Source: Caryophanales bacterium (lineage in GTDB: Bacteria > Bacillota_I > Bacilli_A > Izemoplasmatales > UBA1188). Taken from it: 34,900 bases of DNA. Where the stretch lies: positions 1 to 34,900 of the forward strand of contig JAEEXP010000012.1 in NCBI GenBank assembly GCA_016287865.1, given 5' to 3'. The notes beneath the pieces were generated by a model. The model saw nothing but the letters and a program-made list of their open reading frames with translations. It ran no database searches and had not been told where the DNA came from. The translations under genes were made by a program, and so were the position numbers. Of this stretch, positions 18,553-26,784 are shown in pieces. Positions within the stretch are counted from its first letter, which is position 1, and each line of letters starts with the position of its first letter.

Positions 18553-19192
18553 ATATCCCTCTAGAACGACGAAAATTATTGATTGTAAGGTAAATATACA
18601 TATTTGAACGCTACAGAGCACCCTATAAAAGTATGCAAATTATAGGGTGTTTTTCTATATATATTAAATATAAAATTTGGGGTATCAGATAATGGGTATT
18701 TATATTCTAGGGCCAATTTTCTAGGCAAAACAAGAATAATTTATTAATATTGTGAAATCCACATTTTCCACACGCACTCATATTTAACCCAGATTTAGCG
18801 CCGTATTATTAGTTAACATAATATACATTATAGGAAGTTAATTAAATTATTGAAATTACTTCTTTTATAAACAAAAAATATTTAAAATCCAAAAATGAAT
18901 ATGATATTTCGGTAATTTAAAGCTTCTTTTTAGCATTAATAATACTCAAAAATATGCAAATGACTATGATAATTCAGTTTATGAGGTTAGTTTTCAATAA
19001 ATCCTCTTCTAACGCTCAAAATTTACCCTATTTTGCATTATTGGAGTGATATATTAATAAATACTCGTATTTTAACCAATCATTTTTTATACTCAAAATC
19101 CACTGTTCGATTCTTCTTCTACTTTTTAGGTAACATATACCCCATATTTTTAATGAATTATCACTCATTGAAGACCCACCAAAAATCATATG
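18553..19192. other. AT-rich gap without a convincing gene, in the expected ruvB position
   Basis: About 640 bp between the ruvA terminator and the rarA promoter. It holds a second terminator-like hairpin (18619-18654), a DnaA-box-like pair at 18756-18772 and a 53-codon open frame on the - strand (19028-19189) with no good ribosome site. I find no RuvB motifs in any frame. Scattered short repeats of the type CTCAAAA occur at about 18953, 19015 and 19093. It may be decayed coding DNA, but the parent gene cannot be recognised. Confidence 0.6.
18619..18654 (+). terminator. Orphan terminator-like hairpin
   Basis: A 10-bp stem, CACCCTATAA (18619-18628) with TTATAGGGTG (18640-18649), an 11-nt loop and a T-rich tail to 18654. 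It lies only 67 bp beyond the ruvA terminator with no gene between, so it is either a backup terminator or the end of a short RNA. Confidence 0.7.
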
Positions 19193-19201
19193 TGGTATAA
19201 T
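19193..19201 (+). promoter_or_regulatory. Extended -10 promoter of rarA
   Basis: TGG-TATAAT is a full extended -10 at 19193-19201. A TTGAAG at 19168-19173 is 22 bp away, too far to count on. The start would be near 19208, giving a leader of about 15 nt that includes GAGG (19211-19214). Confidence 0.7.
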
Positions 19202-19222
19202 ACTTTTAGTGAGGATTATACT

Positions 19223-20494
19223 ATGGACTATAAACCATTAGCAGAAAAGCTAAGACCATCTACCTTTGATGACATCATTGGTCAGGACTACCTAGTAGGT
19301 AAGGATGGTTTGGTAAGAAAGATGATAGAGAACAACTCTCTAGTTTCATTCATCATGTATGGTAACCCTGGAGTAGGTAAGACTACCATTGCTAAGATCA
19401 TTGAAAACATGTATCCACTTGAATCATTTTTCTTCAGTGCTTCTTCTGACACAAAATTGACACTTAAGCAAATAATTGACAATTCAAGAAGTTACCACTC
19501 AATCATCTTAATAATTGACGAAATTCATAGGATGAATAAAGACATCCAAGACTACCTTTTAAGTTTCATGGAATCAGGAAAAGTTATAGTTATTGGAATG
19601 ACTACTGTAAATCCATACATTTCAGTTAACCCTGCCATTAGATCAAGATGCAACATCTTTAAGTTAAATGATCTTAAGGTTGAAGACATTAAGACTTATT
19701 TAATTAGTATTAAAGATAAACTTAATCATAAACTTGATATAGATGACGATGTATATACTTATATTGCTGAAGAGTGTGGTAAAGAATTAAGAGTAGCTAT
19801 AAATGATATGGAATTAATAGATTCAGTATCTAAAGATGGTGATCATATCACACTTGAACTTGCTGAAAAAACATTAAGAACTCCTAACCTTCACTTAGAT
19901 AAGAATGGAGATAACTATTACAACATGTTATCTGCACTCCAAAAATCTATTAGAGGGTCGGATGTTCATGCTGCAATTTACTACCTTGCAAGGCTCATAA
20001 CTTTGGGTGATTTGAACATCATTTTAAGAAGATTAATGGTTATAGCTTATGAGGATATCGGACTAGCAAATCCTACCATTGGTGAGAAGGTTGTAATGGT
20101 AGCTTCTGCTGTCAGAGAATTAGGTCTTCCAGAAGCCAGAATTCCACTAGCAAATATCGTCATTGAAATGGCACTTTCACCTAAATCTAATTCAGCAATT
20201 GTTGCTGTTGACCAAGCATTAAATGATATAAAAGAAAGGGGTAATGATGATGTTCCAGATCATCTAATTAATATAGAAACTTATACTAAGAGAGACTCGT
20301 ATATTTACCCTCATGATTTTGAAAACTCTTTATGTTATCAACAATATCTTCCAGATAACTTAGTTGATAGAAAGTATTATGTTCCAAATGTGAACTCAAA
20401 GTATGAATCACAGATGGCAAAATACTATGAATATTTAGAAGAGTTCTTTAAAAAAGCTAAAGAAGCTAAGAACAAAAACCTAAAGAGAAAATAA
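19223..20494 (+). CDS. rarA: Replication-associated recombination protein RarA/MgsA (AAA+ ATPase)
   Basis: AAA+ clamp-loader-like ATPase acting at stalled replication forks. The opening PLAEKLRPSTFDDIIGQ, Walker A GNPGVGKTT, Walker B IIDEIHRMN and the sensor block GMTTVNPYISVNPAIRSR identify RarA rather than RuvB. The C-terminal tetramerisation part (YYLARLITLGDLNIILRRL and AYEDIGLANP) is also RarA-specific. An in-frame ATG at 19190 overlaps the promoter -10, so I place the start at 19223, which has GAGG 8 nt upstream, giving 423 residues. It lies where ruvB would be expected but does not replace RuvB function. A terminator follows directly. Confidence 0.95.
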   Translation: MDYKPLAEKLRPSTFDDIIGQDYLVGKDGLVRKMIENNSLVSFIMYGNPGVGKTTIAKIIENMYPLESFFFSASSDTKLTLKQIIDNSRSYHSIILIIDEIHRMNKDIQDYLLSFMESGKVIVIGMTTVNPYISVNPAIRSRCNIFKLNDLKVEDIKTYLISIKDKLNHKLDIDDDVYTYIAEECGKELRVAINDMELIDSVSKDGDHITLELAEKTLRTPNLHLDKNGDNYYNMLSALQKSIRGSDVHAAIYYLARLITLGDLNIILRRLMVIAYEDIGLANPTIGEKVVMVASAVRELGLPEARIPLANIVIEMALSPKSNSAIVAVDQALNDIKERGNDDVPDHLINIETYTKRDSYIYPHDFENSLCYQQYLPDNLVDRKYYVPNVNSKYESQMAKYYEYLEEFFKKAKEAKNKNLKRK

Positions 20495-20524
20495 AAAAAC
20501 TGACAGAAAATTGTCAGTTTTTTT
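20494..20524 (+). terminator. Intrinsic terminator of rarA
   Basis: Stem AAAAAACTGACA (20494-20505) with TGTCAGTTTTTT (20512-20523), a 6-nt loop and T run. The region between it and the opposing gene end at 20637 is AT-rich with no clear - strand terminator. Confidence 0.92.
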
Positions 20525-20636
20525 GTGCGATTTTTAATTGATTTCTAATTGATATTAATGTGAAAGAATTGTGATGGATTTTTTCTCAAAATTTTTATCG
20601 ATAAAACTCTAAATTATGACTACACAACCCCGTGTA

Positions 20637-22382
20637 TTATTTCTCTAAGAATGTATTAGATCCTGAGATATCTACTACTACAGGAATAAGAATTGGTCTC
20701 TTTTTAGTATCCTTTAAAATCTTCTTAGAAAGTTCATTCTTTAGTTCTTGTCTTAATTCTTTGTAATCAACCTTTCTTTGCCTTAGGTGAATCATTACAA
20801 TGTCTTTGAATGCTTTCTTAATAGATTCAAATTCTTCTTCTTGTCCATATCTTGATAAGAAGCCACTAGATTCGATTTCTACATCGCCATGGAAAGTTCT
20901 TTCTTTTAAATTAATCATTCCAGAAATTACTACAAATCCTTCATTAGTTAATGCTTCTCTTTCTCTTGCAACGAAGTCATTAATATCTGAGTCAACTTCC
21001 ATACCAAATAGGATTTCTTTTGTTTCTATCTTTTCATCTTTATTTACAAAGTCTGTATTTCTAAATGTAGCTACATCACCGTTTTCAATAGAAATAATGT
21101 TCTCTCTCTTATAACCATAGTCTAGAGCGATTCTTTCCTGTGCCTTAAGCATTCTAAAGTCACCAGTGATTGGAATTATGTATTTAGGTGAAAATAGGTT
21201 ATACATGATTTTAAGGTCTTCTGCACCTAGCATAGGAACTGGGATTAAATTAACATCAAAATCTACTAACTTAACATTATTGAATAATACTTCATTCCAA
21301 ATTCTAGCTAACTTCTTTTCATACTTTTTAGGAACATCAAGGAGTAATACTACATTATCTCCGTTTTTAATTCTAAAGTGTTTATCTTCAAATCTTGCGA
21401 TTGAACTCATAAAGTTGAATGGATCATCTCTTTCGCCTGCAAGAATGATTACACTATCCTTAGCATTTCTCTTCTCATCATTTAGAACTTCTTTCTTCAT
21501 ATATAAATTTTGGTTAATTCTTGTATATTTAAGTTCCATAGCAAGTTCAACTAAATCTCTAGCTTTATGACCAACGATTGTTACATGTCTTTTTTGTACA
21601 TATGCTGCATCAATTACTTGTAGTATTCCTGATGTGTTTTCTGCATCCATTAAAAGGAACATTCTACCATCTTGAGCCATTAGTTTTCTTAAAGCTAAGT
21701 CTAAGTTACCATCTGTCGTAACGTGACCCATTTTAGGAGCTCCAGTTGAAGCTGAGAATAAACATACAACTCCTTCATCCGCTATCTTAGCTAATGCGTT
21801 AAGTTCTGTTTTAAAGTGTCCCCATACATTTTGGTCAAGATCACAGTCTGGTAGATATACACAGTTCTTATAGTTAGGTTCTTCACCTTCTTCTGATACA
21901 TCGATTTTTATTGCGAAACCGAATGAATCAGGTACTGATGTAGTAATCTTAAATGCTTCGATTTTAGAATCTTCAAATTCGAATATCTCATTTGGTTCCA
22001 TTACTTTGAAATCAATGTCTTTATAATCATCCGCATTAAAATCTTCTCTATCTCTGTTTTCTTTATTGTTGATATATCTTCTATTTATAGCTTCAATGGT
22101 AAATTTAGACGCATAAAAAGGAACCTTAAGGTCTCTTATAATCTTATGAAATGCACCAGTGGTTTTTTCACCAAATCTTGAAATGAATACACCTCTTAGC
22201 TTATCTATATGTTCTGTTATGTATGTAAAATCTGGTACTAAAGCATCAAATCCGTTAACGTCACTTGATGGCTTTTCACTACCAATATCAATCAAATATA
22301 GGTCTTTATCTGTTTCAAATACATACATATTTTTGCCTACTTCACCGAGGCCGCCCAAAGCAAAAAACTTATAATTTACCAT
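20637..22382 (-). CDS. RNase J-family (beta-CASP metallo-beta-lactamase) protein with degraded active site
   Basis: The overall fold is RNase J: N-terminal KFFALGGLGEVGKNMY, the VPDFTYI block, LFSASTGAP, the PKYIIP-x-x-GDFRML block and the C-terminal domain, in 581 residues (RNase J is about 555). However, the metal-binding motif HxHxDH, expected in the context THGHEDHIGG, reads SRFGEKTTGA at residues 68-77, so both His pairs and the Asp are lost. The later His of H-S-I-P-D is Thr (residue 148), the SGH-type block is VPMLGA, and the His before G-E/D-Y/F-R is Thr. D179 is about the only ligand kept. It is probably a non-catalytic, RNase J2-like partner of an active RNase J encoded elsewhere. 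Ribosome site AGGAG; divergent from recU. Confidence 0.88.
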   Translation of the reverse strand: MVNYKFFALGGLGEVGKNMYVFETDKDLYLIDIGSEKPSSDVNGFDALVPDFTYITEHIDKLRGVFISRFGEKTTGAFHKIIRDLKVPFYASKFTIEAINRRYINNKENRDREDFNADDYKDIDFKVMEPNEIFEFEDSKIEAFKITTSVPDSFGFAIKIDVSEEGEEPNYKNCVYLPDCDLDQNVWGHFKTELNALAKIADEGVVCLFSASTGAPKMGHVTTDGNLDLALRKLMAQDGRMFLLMDAENTSGILQVIDAAYVQKRHVTIVGHKARDLVELAMELKYTRINQNLYMKKEVLNDEKRNAKDSVIILAGERDDPFNFMSSIARFEDKHFRIKNGDNVVLLLDVPKKYEKKLARIWNEVLFNNVKLVDFDVNLIPVPMLGAEDLKIMYNLFSPKYIIPITGDFRMLKAQERIALDYGYKRENIISIENGDVATFRNTDFVNKDEKIETKEILFGMEVDSDINDFVAREREALTNEGFVVISGMINLKERTFHGDVEIESSGFLSRYGQEEEFESIKKAFKDIVMIHLRQRKVDYKELRQELKNELSKKILKDTKKRPILIPVVVDISGSNTFLEK

Positions 22383-22416
22383 ATTAAAACTCCTTATAAA
22401 TGTTTTTTACATTTCT

Positions 22417-22444
22417 ATATTAACATTTTTTTAAATATTATCAA
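22417..22444 (-). promoter_or_regulatory. Promoter of the RNase J-family gene
   Basis: On the - strand, TTGATA (bases 22444-22439), a 16-bp spacer and TAATAT (22422-22417). The start would fall near 22410, leaving a leader of about 28 nt with AGGAG. The -35 lies inside a 16-bp palindrome. Confidence 0.6.
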
Positions 22445-22452
22445 TTGATAAT
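22437..22452. promoter_or_regulatory. 16-bp perfect palindrome between divergent genes
   Basis: ATTATCAATTGATAAT is perfectly self-complementary, has no loop, and covers the -35 of the RNase J-family promoter in the intergenic region shared with recU. It could be an operator for a dimeric regulator. Confidence 0.45.
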
Positions 22453-22483
22453 TTTAAGAATGATTAAAAACACCCTAAACTTG

Positions 22484-22491
22484 TGTATAAT
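22484..22491 (+). promoter_or_regulatory. recU -10 element, leaderless arrangement
   Basis: TG-TATAAT at 22484-22491 places the expected transcription start 7 bases downstream, exactly at the recU ATG (22498). No -35 at consensus spacing is clear. Confidence 0.6.
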
Positions 22492-22497
22492 ATATGT

Positions 22498-23091
22498 ATG
22501 CCTAAGTATAATTACCCAATTAAACGTAAGCCATTTGAACAAAGAAAGATATCAACTTCTAATAGAGGCATGCTTTTTGAAGAGTTAATTAATGAGACGA
22601 ATGATCAATATATTAAAAGAGATATTGCCATCATTTATAAAAAGCCAATCCCTATTCAAATTGTTAATGTTGATTACCCATCTAGATCTATGGCAAAGAT
22701 TGAAGAGGCATACTATAAAACACCATCTACCACTGACTATAATGGTGTTTATAAAGGTTACTATATTGATTTCGATGCGAAACAATGTAATTCAACCACA
22801 TCATTCCCTCTAACTAACGTTCATAACCACCAAATTCTTCATTTAAACAGAATTGAACGTCATGGTGGTATTGGATTCCTTCTTCTTTATTTTAATAAGC
22901 TAGGAGAGATTTATTTACTTCCTAATAAGGAATTAAATGAATTTGTAGAAAGAGCTAATGAAGGTGGAAGAAAATCTATCTCAATAGATGAAATTAGAGA
23001 ATCCTGCATTCCTATTAAGGAATCATTCCCTATAAGAATTCCTTATTTAGATGCGGTTGATATATTAATCGAAAGAAAAGCGAGAAATTAA
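22498..23091 (+). CDS. recU: Holliday junction resolvase RecU
   Basis: The Firmicutes counterpart of RuvC, which cuts Holliday junctions and works with RuvAB. It carries the RecU hallmarks: NRGMLFEELIN near the start, then a catalytic nuclease core with D/E residues around YNGVYKGYYIDFDAK, followed by FPLTNVHNHQILHL and GGIGFLLLYF. A GTG at 22483 is in frame but coincides with the -10 element, so the ATG at 22498 (MPKYNYPIKR) is preferred, giving 197 residues. No Shine-Dalgarno precedes it, in keeping with leaderless translation. A bidirectional terminator follows. Confidence 0.95.
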   Translation: MPKYNYPIKRKPFEQRKISTSNRGMLFEELINETNDQYIKRDIAIIYKKPIPIQIVNVDYPSRSMAKIEEAYYKTPSTTDYNGVYKGYYIDFDAKQCNSTTSFPLTNVHNHQILHLNRIERHGGIGFLLLYFNKLGEIYLLPNKELNEFVERANEGGRKSISIDEIRESCIPIKESFPIRIPYLDAVDILIERKARN

Positions 23092-23104
23092 TCTCGCTTT
23101 TTCT
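23076..23104. terminator. Bidirectional terminator between recU and pdp
   Basis: Stem AAAAGCGAGA (23076-23085) with TCTCGCTTTT (23092-23101) and a 6-nt loop. T-rich on both strands, it serves the convergent recU (+) and pdp (-) genes and overlaps the recU stop. Confidence 0.92.
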
Positions 23105-24402
23105 TATACAATTATTTCCTCAAATAGTTTGATAGGAGGTACTTTTTCATCACTATATTCATATGCACCATAAAGGTCATCGATGAGTGAATCTTTCCAT
23201 TCATCATTCTTATAGATATATAGTAATGTTTCACCTTCTTCAACATAGTCGCCAACTTGATGATTAAGTACGATACCTACATTTGGATCTACTTTATCAT
23301 CAATAGTCTTACGGCCAGCACCTAAGTGCATTGATGAAATGCCAATTGTGAGAGCGTCAATATTCTTGATATAGCCGCTTCTTTTACTCTTTAGTGGGAT
23401 AATTTCTTTAACTTGGATAAAACCTTCTCCAAAGTCATTTGTAGTGGCTCCTTGAGCATTTATAAATTCAAGGAACTTCTTGTATGCAGAACCATCATGA
23501 AGTTTAGTGTTAGCTAAAGCTATACCTTCATCTACAGTCTTAGTAATCTTAGAATAATAACACATATAACCAACGATAGTTACACATAATTCTTCTAGGT
23601 CTTTAGGACCCTTTAAGTTTAAGCATTCAACAGCTTCTTTTACTTCTAGTCTATTACCAATAGTTCTTCCAAGAGGAGAGTTCATATCAGATAAGAAACA
23701 AATAGCTGTCTTATGATCAAATTTGGCTAAACTAATCATTTCTTTTGATAATTCTCTAGCTTCATCAATAGTCTTCATGAAAGCTCCAGAACCAAACTTA
23801 ACATCAAGGCAGATTACATCTGCGCCAGATGCGAGCTTCTTAGACATAATTGAAGATGCGATTAGTGGGATAGATCTAACTGTACCAGTTACATCTCTTA
23901 AAGCATAAATCTTTTTATCAGCAGGAACTAAGTTTTGAGTTTGTCCTGCGATAGCTAAATTAATATCGTGAACTTGTTTCATGAATCTTTCTTCAGATAA
24001 TTGGATTGTTACACCTGGAATAGATTCAAGTTTATCTAATGTTCCACCAGTATGTCCTAAGCCTCTACCGCTAAATTTAGCCATGATGCAGCCACAAGCT
24101 GCAGCTAGAGGGCCAATTACTAAAGATGTCTTATCTCCTACACCACCAGTTGAATGTTTATCAACTTTGATTCCTTTGAATCTAGATAGGTCAATTTTAT
24201 CACCAGAATTAAGCATAGCCATAGTTAAAGCAAACGTTTCACGTTTAGTTAAGCCATTAAAGTAAACAGCCATTAACCATGCGGATAGTTGATAATCTGG
24301 AATATTTCCTTTTACATATTCAGTAATGAACTCTTTTATTTCTTCATCTGTGAGTTCTTTTTTATCACGAGTTTTCTCGATGATATCAACAGCATTAATC
24401 AT
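23104..24402 (-). CDS. pdp: Pyrimidine-nucleoside (thymidine) phosphorylase
   Basis: Phosphorolysis of thymidine, deoxyuridine and uridine to free base plus (deoxy)ribose-1-phosphate. At 432 residues it is normal for family 3 nucleoside phosphorylases. The signature SGRGLGHTGGTLDKLES is intact, as are the phosphate/substrate blocks KHSTGGVGDKTS and ALRDVTGTV and the C-terminal barrel-sandwich domain (VGDYVEEGETLLYIY). The Firmicutes context favours Pdp over enterobacterial DeoA. Its ATG directly abuts the stop of the PAP2 gene, making it the last gene of a thyA-folA-PAP2-pdp operon. The released deoxyribose-1-phosphate would feed DeoC (29.5 kb) after phosphopentomutase, which is not in the window. 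Confidence 0.95.
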   Translation of the reverse strand: MINAVDIIEKTRDKKELTDEEIKEFITEYVKGNIPDYQLSAWLMAVYFNGLTKRETFALTMAMLNSGDKIDLSRFKGIKVDKHSTGGVGDKTSLVIGPLAAACGCIMAKFSGRGLGHTGGTLDKLESIPGVTIQLSEERFMKQVHDINLAIAGQTQNLVPADKKIYALRDVTGTVRSIPLIASSIMSKKLASGADVICLDVKFGSGAFMKTIDEARELSKEMISLAKFDHKTAICFLSDMNSPLGRTIGNRLEVKEAVECLNLKGPKDLEELCVTIVGYMCYYSKITKTVDEGIALANTKLHDGSAYKKFLEFINAQGATTNDFGEGFIQVKEIIPLKSKRSGYIKNIDALTIGISSMHLGAGRKTIDDKVDPNVGIVLNHQVGDYVEEGETLLYIYKNDEWKDSLIDDLYGAYEYSDEKVPPIKLFEEIIV

Positions 24403-25449
24403 TTATTTTACCTCTTCTATTTTTTCTTCTTCAGGTTGTTCTTCATCGTCTTTTAAGAATGGAATCTTAGACATTAGAAGTGGCATAGCAAATACACCAC
24501 CAACAATCATTAAGAAGTATCTAATAAAATCTAATACATTACCGAGGTAAGTACCTTCAGTAACAAAGTGTGAGTATGGTAATTTTAGCACTATTTTTAG
24601 GCCAACTACAGCAACAACACCGAATATTAATCTTACCACATTTTTCCACCAAACTTTAGAAATTTTAAAGTTAACATACTTTTCTTCAAGTAAGAATCCT
24701 ACAAAACATCCAGCTACAACACCATATGTAGTAAACATATCTCTTGTTTGTTCACTCCAAAGTGGAGCTAAGAATGTAAATAATCCAAGAGCTGAAAGCA
24801 TAATTATATGGAAAATTGTTTCATTTTTAAACTTTTTTCTTCCAAAAGATACAAGTTCAATCATACAAAGACCTACTGCAAATCCAGTAAATACATCGAT
24901 GAATGAATGTACACCAAGAGCAATTCTTGAAACCATTACAAGTACTGATAAACAAATACTAATTGCCCATACCCATTTAATCTTATGATCATATTTCTCA
25001 TTAAATGATTTAGCTAGTGAATTATACACACCAGATGCACCTTGAGAATGTCCTGATGGGAATGATGTTGAACTTGATTGGAAATATGTTCCTTGAGGAG
25101 CTTCTTTAGGAATAAATTCACCGTTAACATCTTTAGCTAAAATAGATTCATCTAAACATTTTATAGTACTAGGTTTTTGTTGGAAAGGTCTTAAGAAGTT
25201 AAAGATACTTTTAAGTCCATTATTTAGAACCATACCATAGAATGCGCCATAGCCAACATCTTTAGCTATCTTCTTATCAATTAGCCAATATAGAACAGCA
25301 AAGATAGCAATAAATACATATTCTGTTCCAAGATAACTAATTAATTTGAATAAAGTCTGAAGGAATTTACTGTCAGCAGTAATCTTATTTAGGAACTCAA
25401 CAATTGTTACGTCCCAATCCCAATGATTTAAATAATTTACTAAAAACAT
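24403..25449 (-). CDS. PAP2-family membrane phosphatase
   Basis: An integral membrane lipid or undecaprenyl-type phosphatase. The three catalytic motifs are intact: K80-x6-R87-P88, P131-S-G-H134 and S174-R175-x5-H181-x3-D185. Between the first two motifs lies a roughly 40-residue hydrophilic insertion. At least seven hydrophobic helices are visible, including several after the third motif that are absent from minimal PAP2 enzymes, giving 348 residues in all. The charged C-terminal tail is Glu/Lys-rich. It sits 4 bp after folA with AGGAG upstream, and pdp follows without a gap. The substrate cannot be assigned from sequence; undecaprenyl pyrophosphate or phosphatidic acid type lipids are typical. 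Confidence 0.9.
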   Translation of the reverse strand: MFLVNYLNHWDWDVTIVEFLNKITADSKFLQTLFKLISYLGTEYVFIAIFAVLYWLIDKKIAKDVGYGAFYGMVLNNGLKSIFNFLRPFQQKPSTIKCLDESILAKDVNGEFIPKEAPQGTYFQSSSTSFPSGHSQGASGVYNSLAKSFNEKYDHKIKWVWAISICLSVLVMVSRIALGVHSFIDVFTGFAVGLCMIELVSFGRKKFKNETIFHIIMLSALGLFTFLAPLWSEQTRDMFTTYGVVAGCFVGFLLEEKYVNFKISKVWWKNVVRLIFGVVAVVGLKIVLKLPYSHFVTEGTYLGNVLDFIRYFLMIVGGVFAMPLLMSKIPFLKDDEEQPEEEKIEEVK

Positions 25450-25453
25450 ATAA

Positions 25454-25921
25454 TTATTGTCTCCTTAAATATTTTCTAAAATAAAGCACACCTTTTTGTG
25501 TTTCTTCTACTAATTCAAAATTTGTCAAATCGAGATGTAAAAATACGTTTCCTTCATGGTCATTATCTATATAAGTAATATAAAGACAATCGGCTTTTTT
25601 ATATGTCAATTCAATGATAGATTTACCACCAATTACATATATATCTTCATCTCTGTGAGCGTCAAGCCAACCAAAAATATCATGTGTTGTTTCAACACCT
25701 TCAAAGTGGTAGTCATTTAGACTTGCAATTACTGAAGTACGTCTTGGAAGAGGTTTACCATTTCTGCTTAAAATAGACTTAAATGTTTCTTCTCCCATAA
25801 CACAAGTTTTATCTAATGTTTTCTCTTTAAAATACTGTAAATCTTCTTTATAATGCCAAGCTAAATCATTGTTATTTCCAAAACAATCATTTCTATCTAT
25901 AGCAAATATTTCATTGATCAT
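25454..25921 (-). CDS. folA: Dihydrofolate reductase
   Basis: NADPH-dependent reduction of dihydrofolate to tetrahydrofolate, regenerating the cofactor consumed by thymidylate synthase. The family blocks are visible in order: the N-terminal [19 protein letters not shown] (residues 3-21), where the Asn-Asn-Asp-Leu-Ala-Trp loop matches the usual Gly-x-Leu-Pro-Trp in diverged form, then [18 protein letters not shown] and the IYVIGGKSI nucleotide-binding strand. The length of 155 residues is typical. Its ATG overlaps the thyA stop (ATGA), showing tight coupling. The Pro of the Leu-Pro-Trp motif being Ala is the only notable change. Confidence 0.95.
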   Translation of the reverse strand: MINEIFAIDRNDCFGNNNDLAWHYKEDLQYFKEKTLDKTCVMGEETFKSILSRNGKPLPRRTSVIASLNDYHFEGVETTHDIFGWLDAHRDEDIYVIGGKSIIELTYKKADCLYITYIDNDHEGNVFLHLDLTNFELVEETQKGVLYFRKYLRRQ

Positions 25922-26784
25922 ACTGCTACAGCTCCTTTGATTCTAGGCCAGCATTGATAATCTTGAAGTTCAAAATCATCATATGATAAATCGTCTAAAG
26001 ATGTGATCTTTTTCTTAATGATCATCTTTGGAAGTGGATATGGTTTTCTTTGAAGTTGAATATTAACTTGTTCAATATGATTTAAATAAATATGAGCATC
26101 ACCAATAGTGTGTACAAATGTTCCGCATTCAAGACCACACATATTAGCTACTATCATTAATAATAGTGAATATGATGCAATGTTAAATGGAATACCTAAG
26201 AAAATATCACCACTTCTTTGATAAAGTTGTAATGATAATTTACCGTCATTTACATAGAATTGATATAAAGAATGACAAGGTGGAAGTGCCATATTAGGAA
26301 TATCTACTGGGTTCCAGCTTGATACTATTAATCTTCTAGAATTAGGATTCTTCTTTATTTCATTAATGATATTCATTAATTGGTCTACACCGTTAAAGTT
26401 TCTCCATTGTTTACCATAAACAGGGCCTAAATTTCCCCATTTTTTAGCGAATTCATCATCATTTTTGATTTTCTCAATGAACTCTTCCATAGTCTCGCCT
26501 TGGAATTCTTTAGACTCACTATATGATTTATATGGCCAATCATCCCAGATATGTACACCATTGTCTACTAAATATTTAATATTAGTATCTCCTTTGATGA
26601 ACCATAATAATTCATGAATAATACTCTTTAAATGTACTTTTTTAGTTGTTACTAATGGGAAACCATCTGCGAGGTCAAAACGCATTTGATAACCAAAATA
26701 AGAAATAGTACCAGTACCAGTTCTATCCTCTTTCTTAGTGCCTTTTTCAAGGACTGTTCTTATTAAATTTAAATATTGTTCCAT
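25918..26784 (-). CDS. thyA: Thymidylate synthase
   Basis: Makes dTMP from dUMP with methylene-tetrahydrofolate. At 288 residues it is the short form. The phosphate-binding [11 protein letters not shown] block (residues 21-31), the catalytic Cys170 in [11 protein letters not shown], the R150/R151 pair, and the [17 protein letters not shown] and HIYLNHIEQ blocks are intact. It stops with TGA, part of the evidence for standard stop usage. It is first in the thyA-folA-PAP2-pdp operon. The 26785-26820 region just upstream doubles as -10 promoter, terminator-like hairpin and ribosome site. Confidence 0.97.
   Translation of the reverse strand: MEQYLNLIRTVLEKGTKKEDRTGTGTISYFGYQMRFDLADGFPLVTTKKVHLKSIIHELLWFIKGDTNIKYLVDNGVHIWDDWPYKSYSESKEFQGETMEEFIEKIKNDDEFAKKWGNLGPVYGKQWRNFNGVDQLMNIINEIKKNPNSRRLIVSSWNPVDIPNMALPPCHSLYQFYVNDGKLSLQLYQRSGDIFLGIPFNIASYSLLLMIVANMCGLECGTFVHTIGDAHIYLNHIEQVNIQLQRKPYPLPKMIIKKKITSLDDLSYDDFELQDYQCWPRIKGAVAV

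Noticed and set aside
18756-18772. DnaA-box-like sequences (AAATCCACA and TTTTCCACA) as a replication origin
   Set aside because: Only two near-matches, one poor, with no cluster and no dnaA, dnaN or gyrase genes nearby. The surrounding region is AT-rich by default.
19190-19222. ATG at 19190 as the rarA start
   Set aside because: It overlaps the TGG-TATAAT promoter element and lacks a ribosome site; the ATG at 19223 has GAGG 8 nt upstream and starts the conserved sequence.
19223-20494. The AAA+ gene after ruvA as ruvB
   Set aside because: Its motifs (EIHRMN, TTVNPYISVNPAIRSR and the C-terminal AYEDIGLANP) are RarA-specific; RuvB's typical C-terminal winged helix is absent.
22483-22497. GTG at 22483 as the recU start
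   Set aside because: It falls in the -10 element and cannot be transcribed from that promoter.
25918-25921. Mycoplasma genetic code (TGA as Trp)
   Set aside because: thyA and the ylbL-like gene end in TGA overlapping the next ATG, and conserved Trp positions are TGG.
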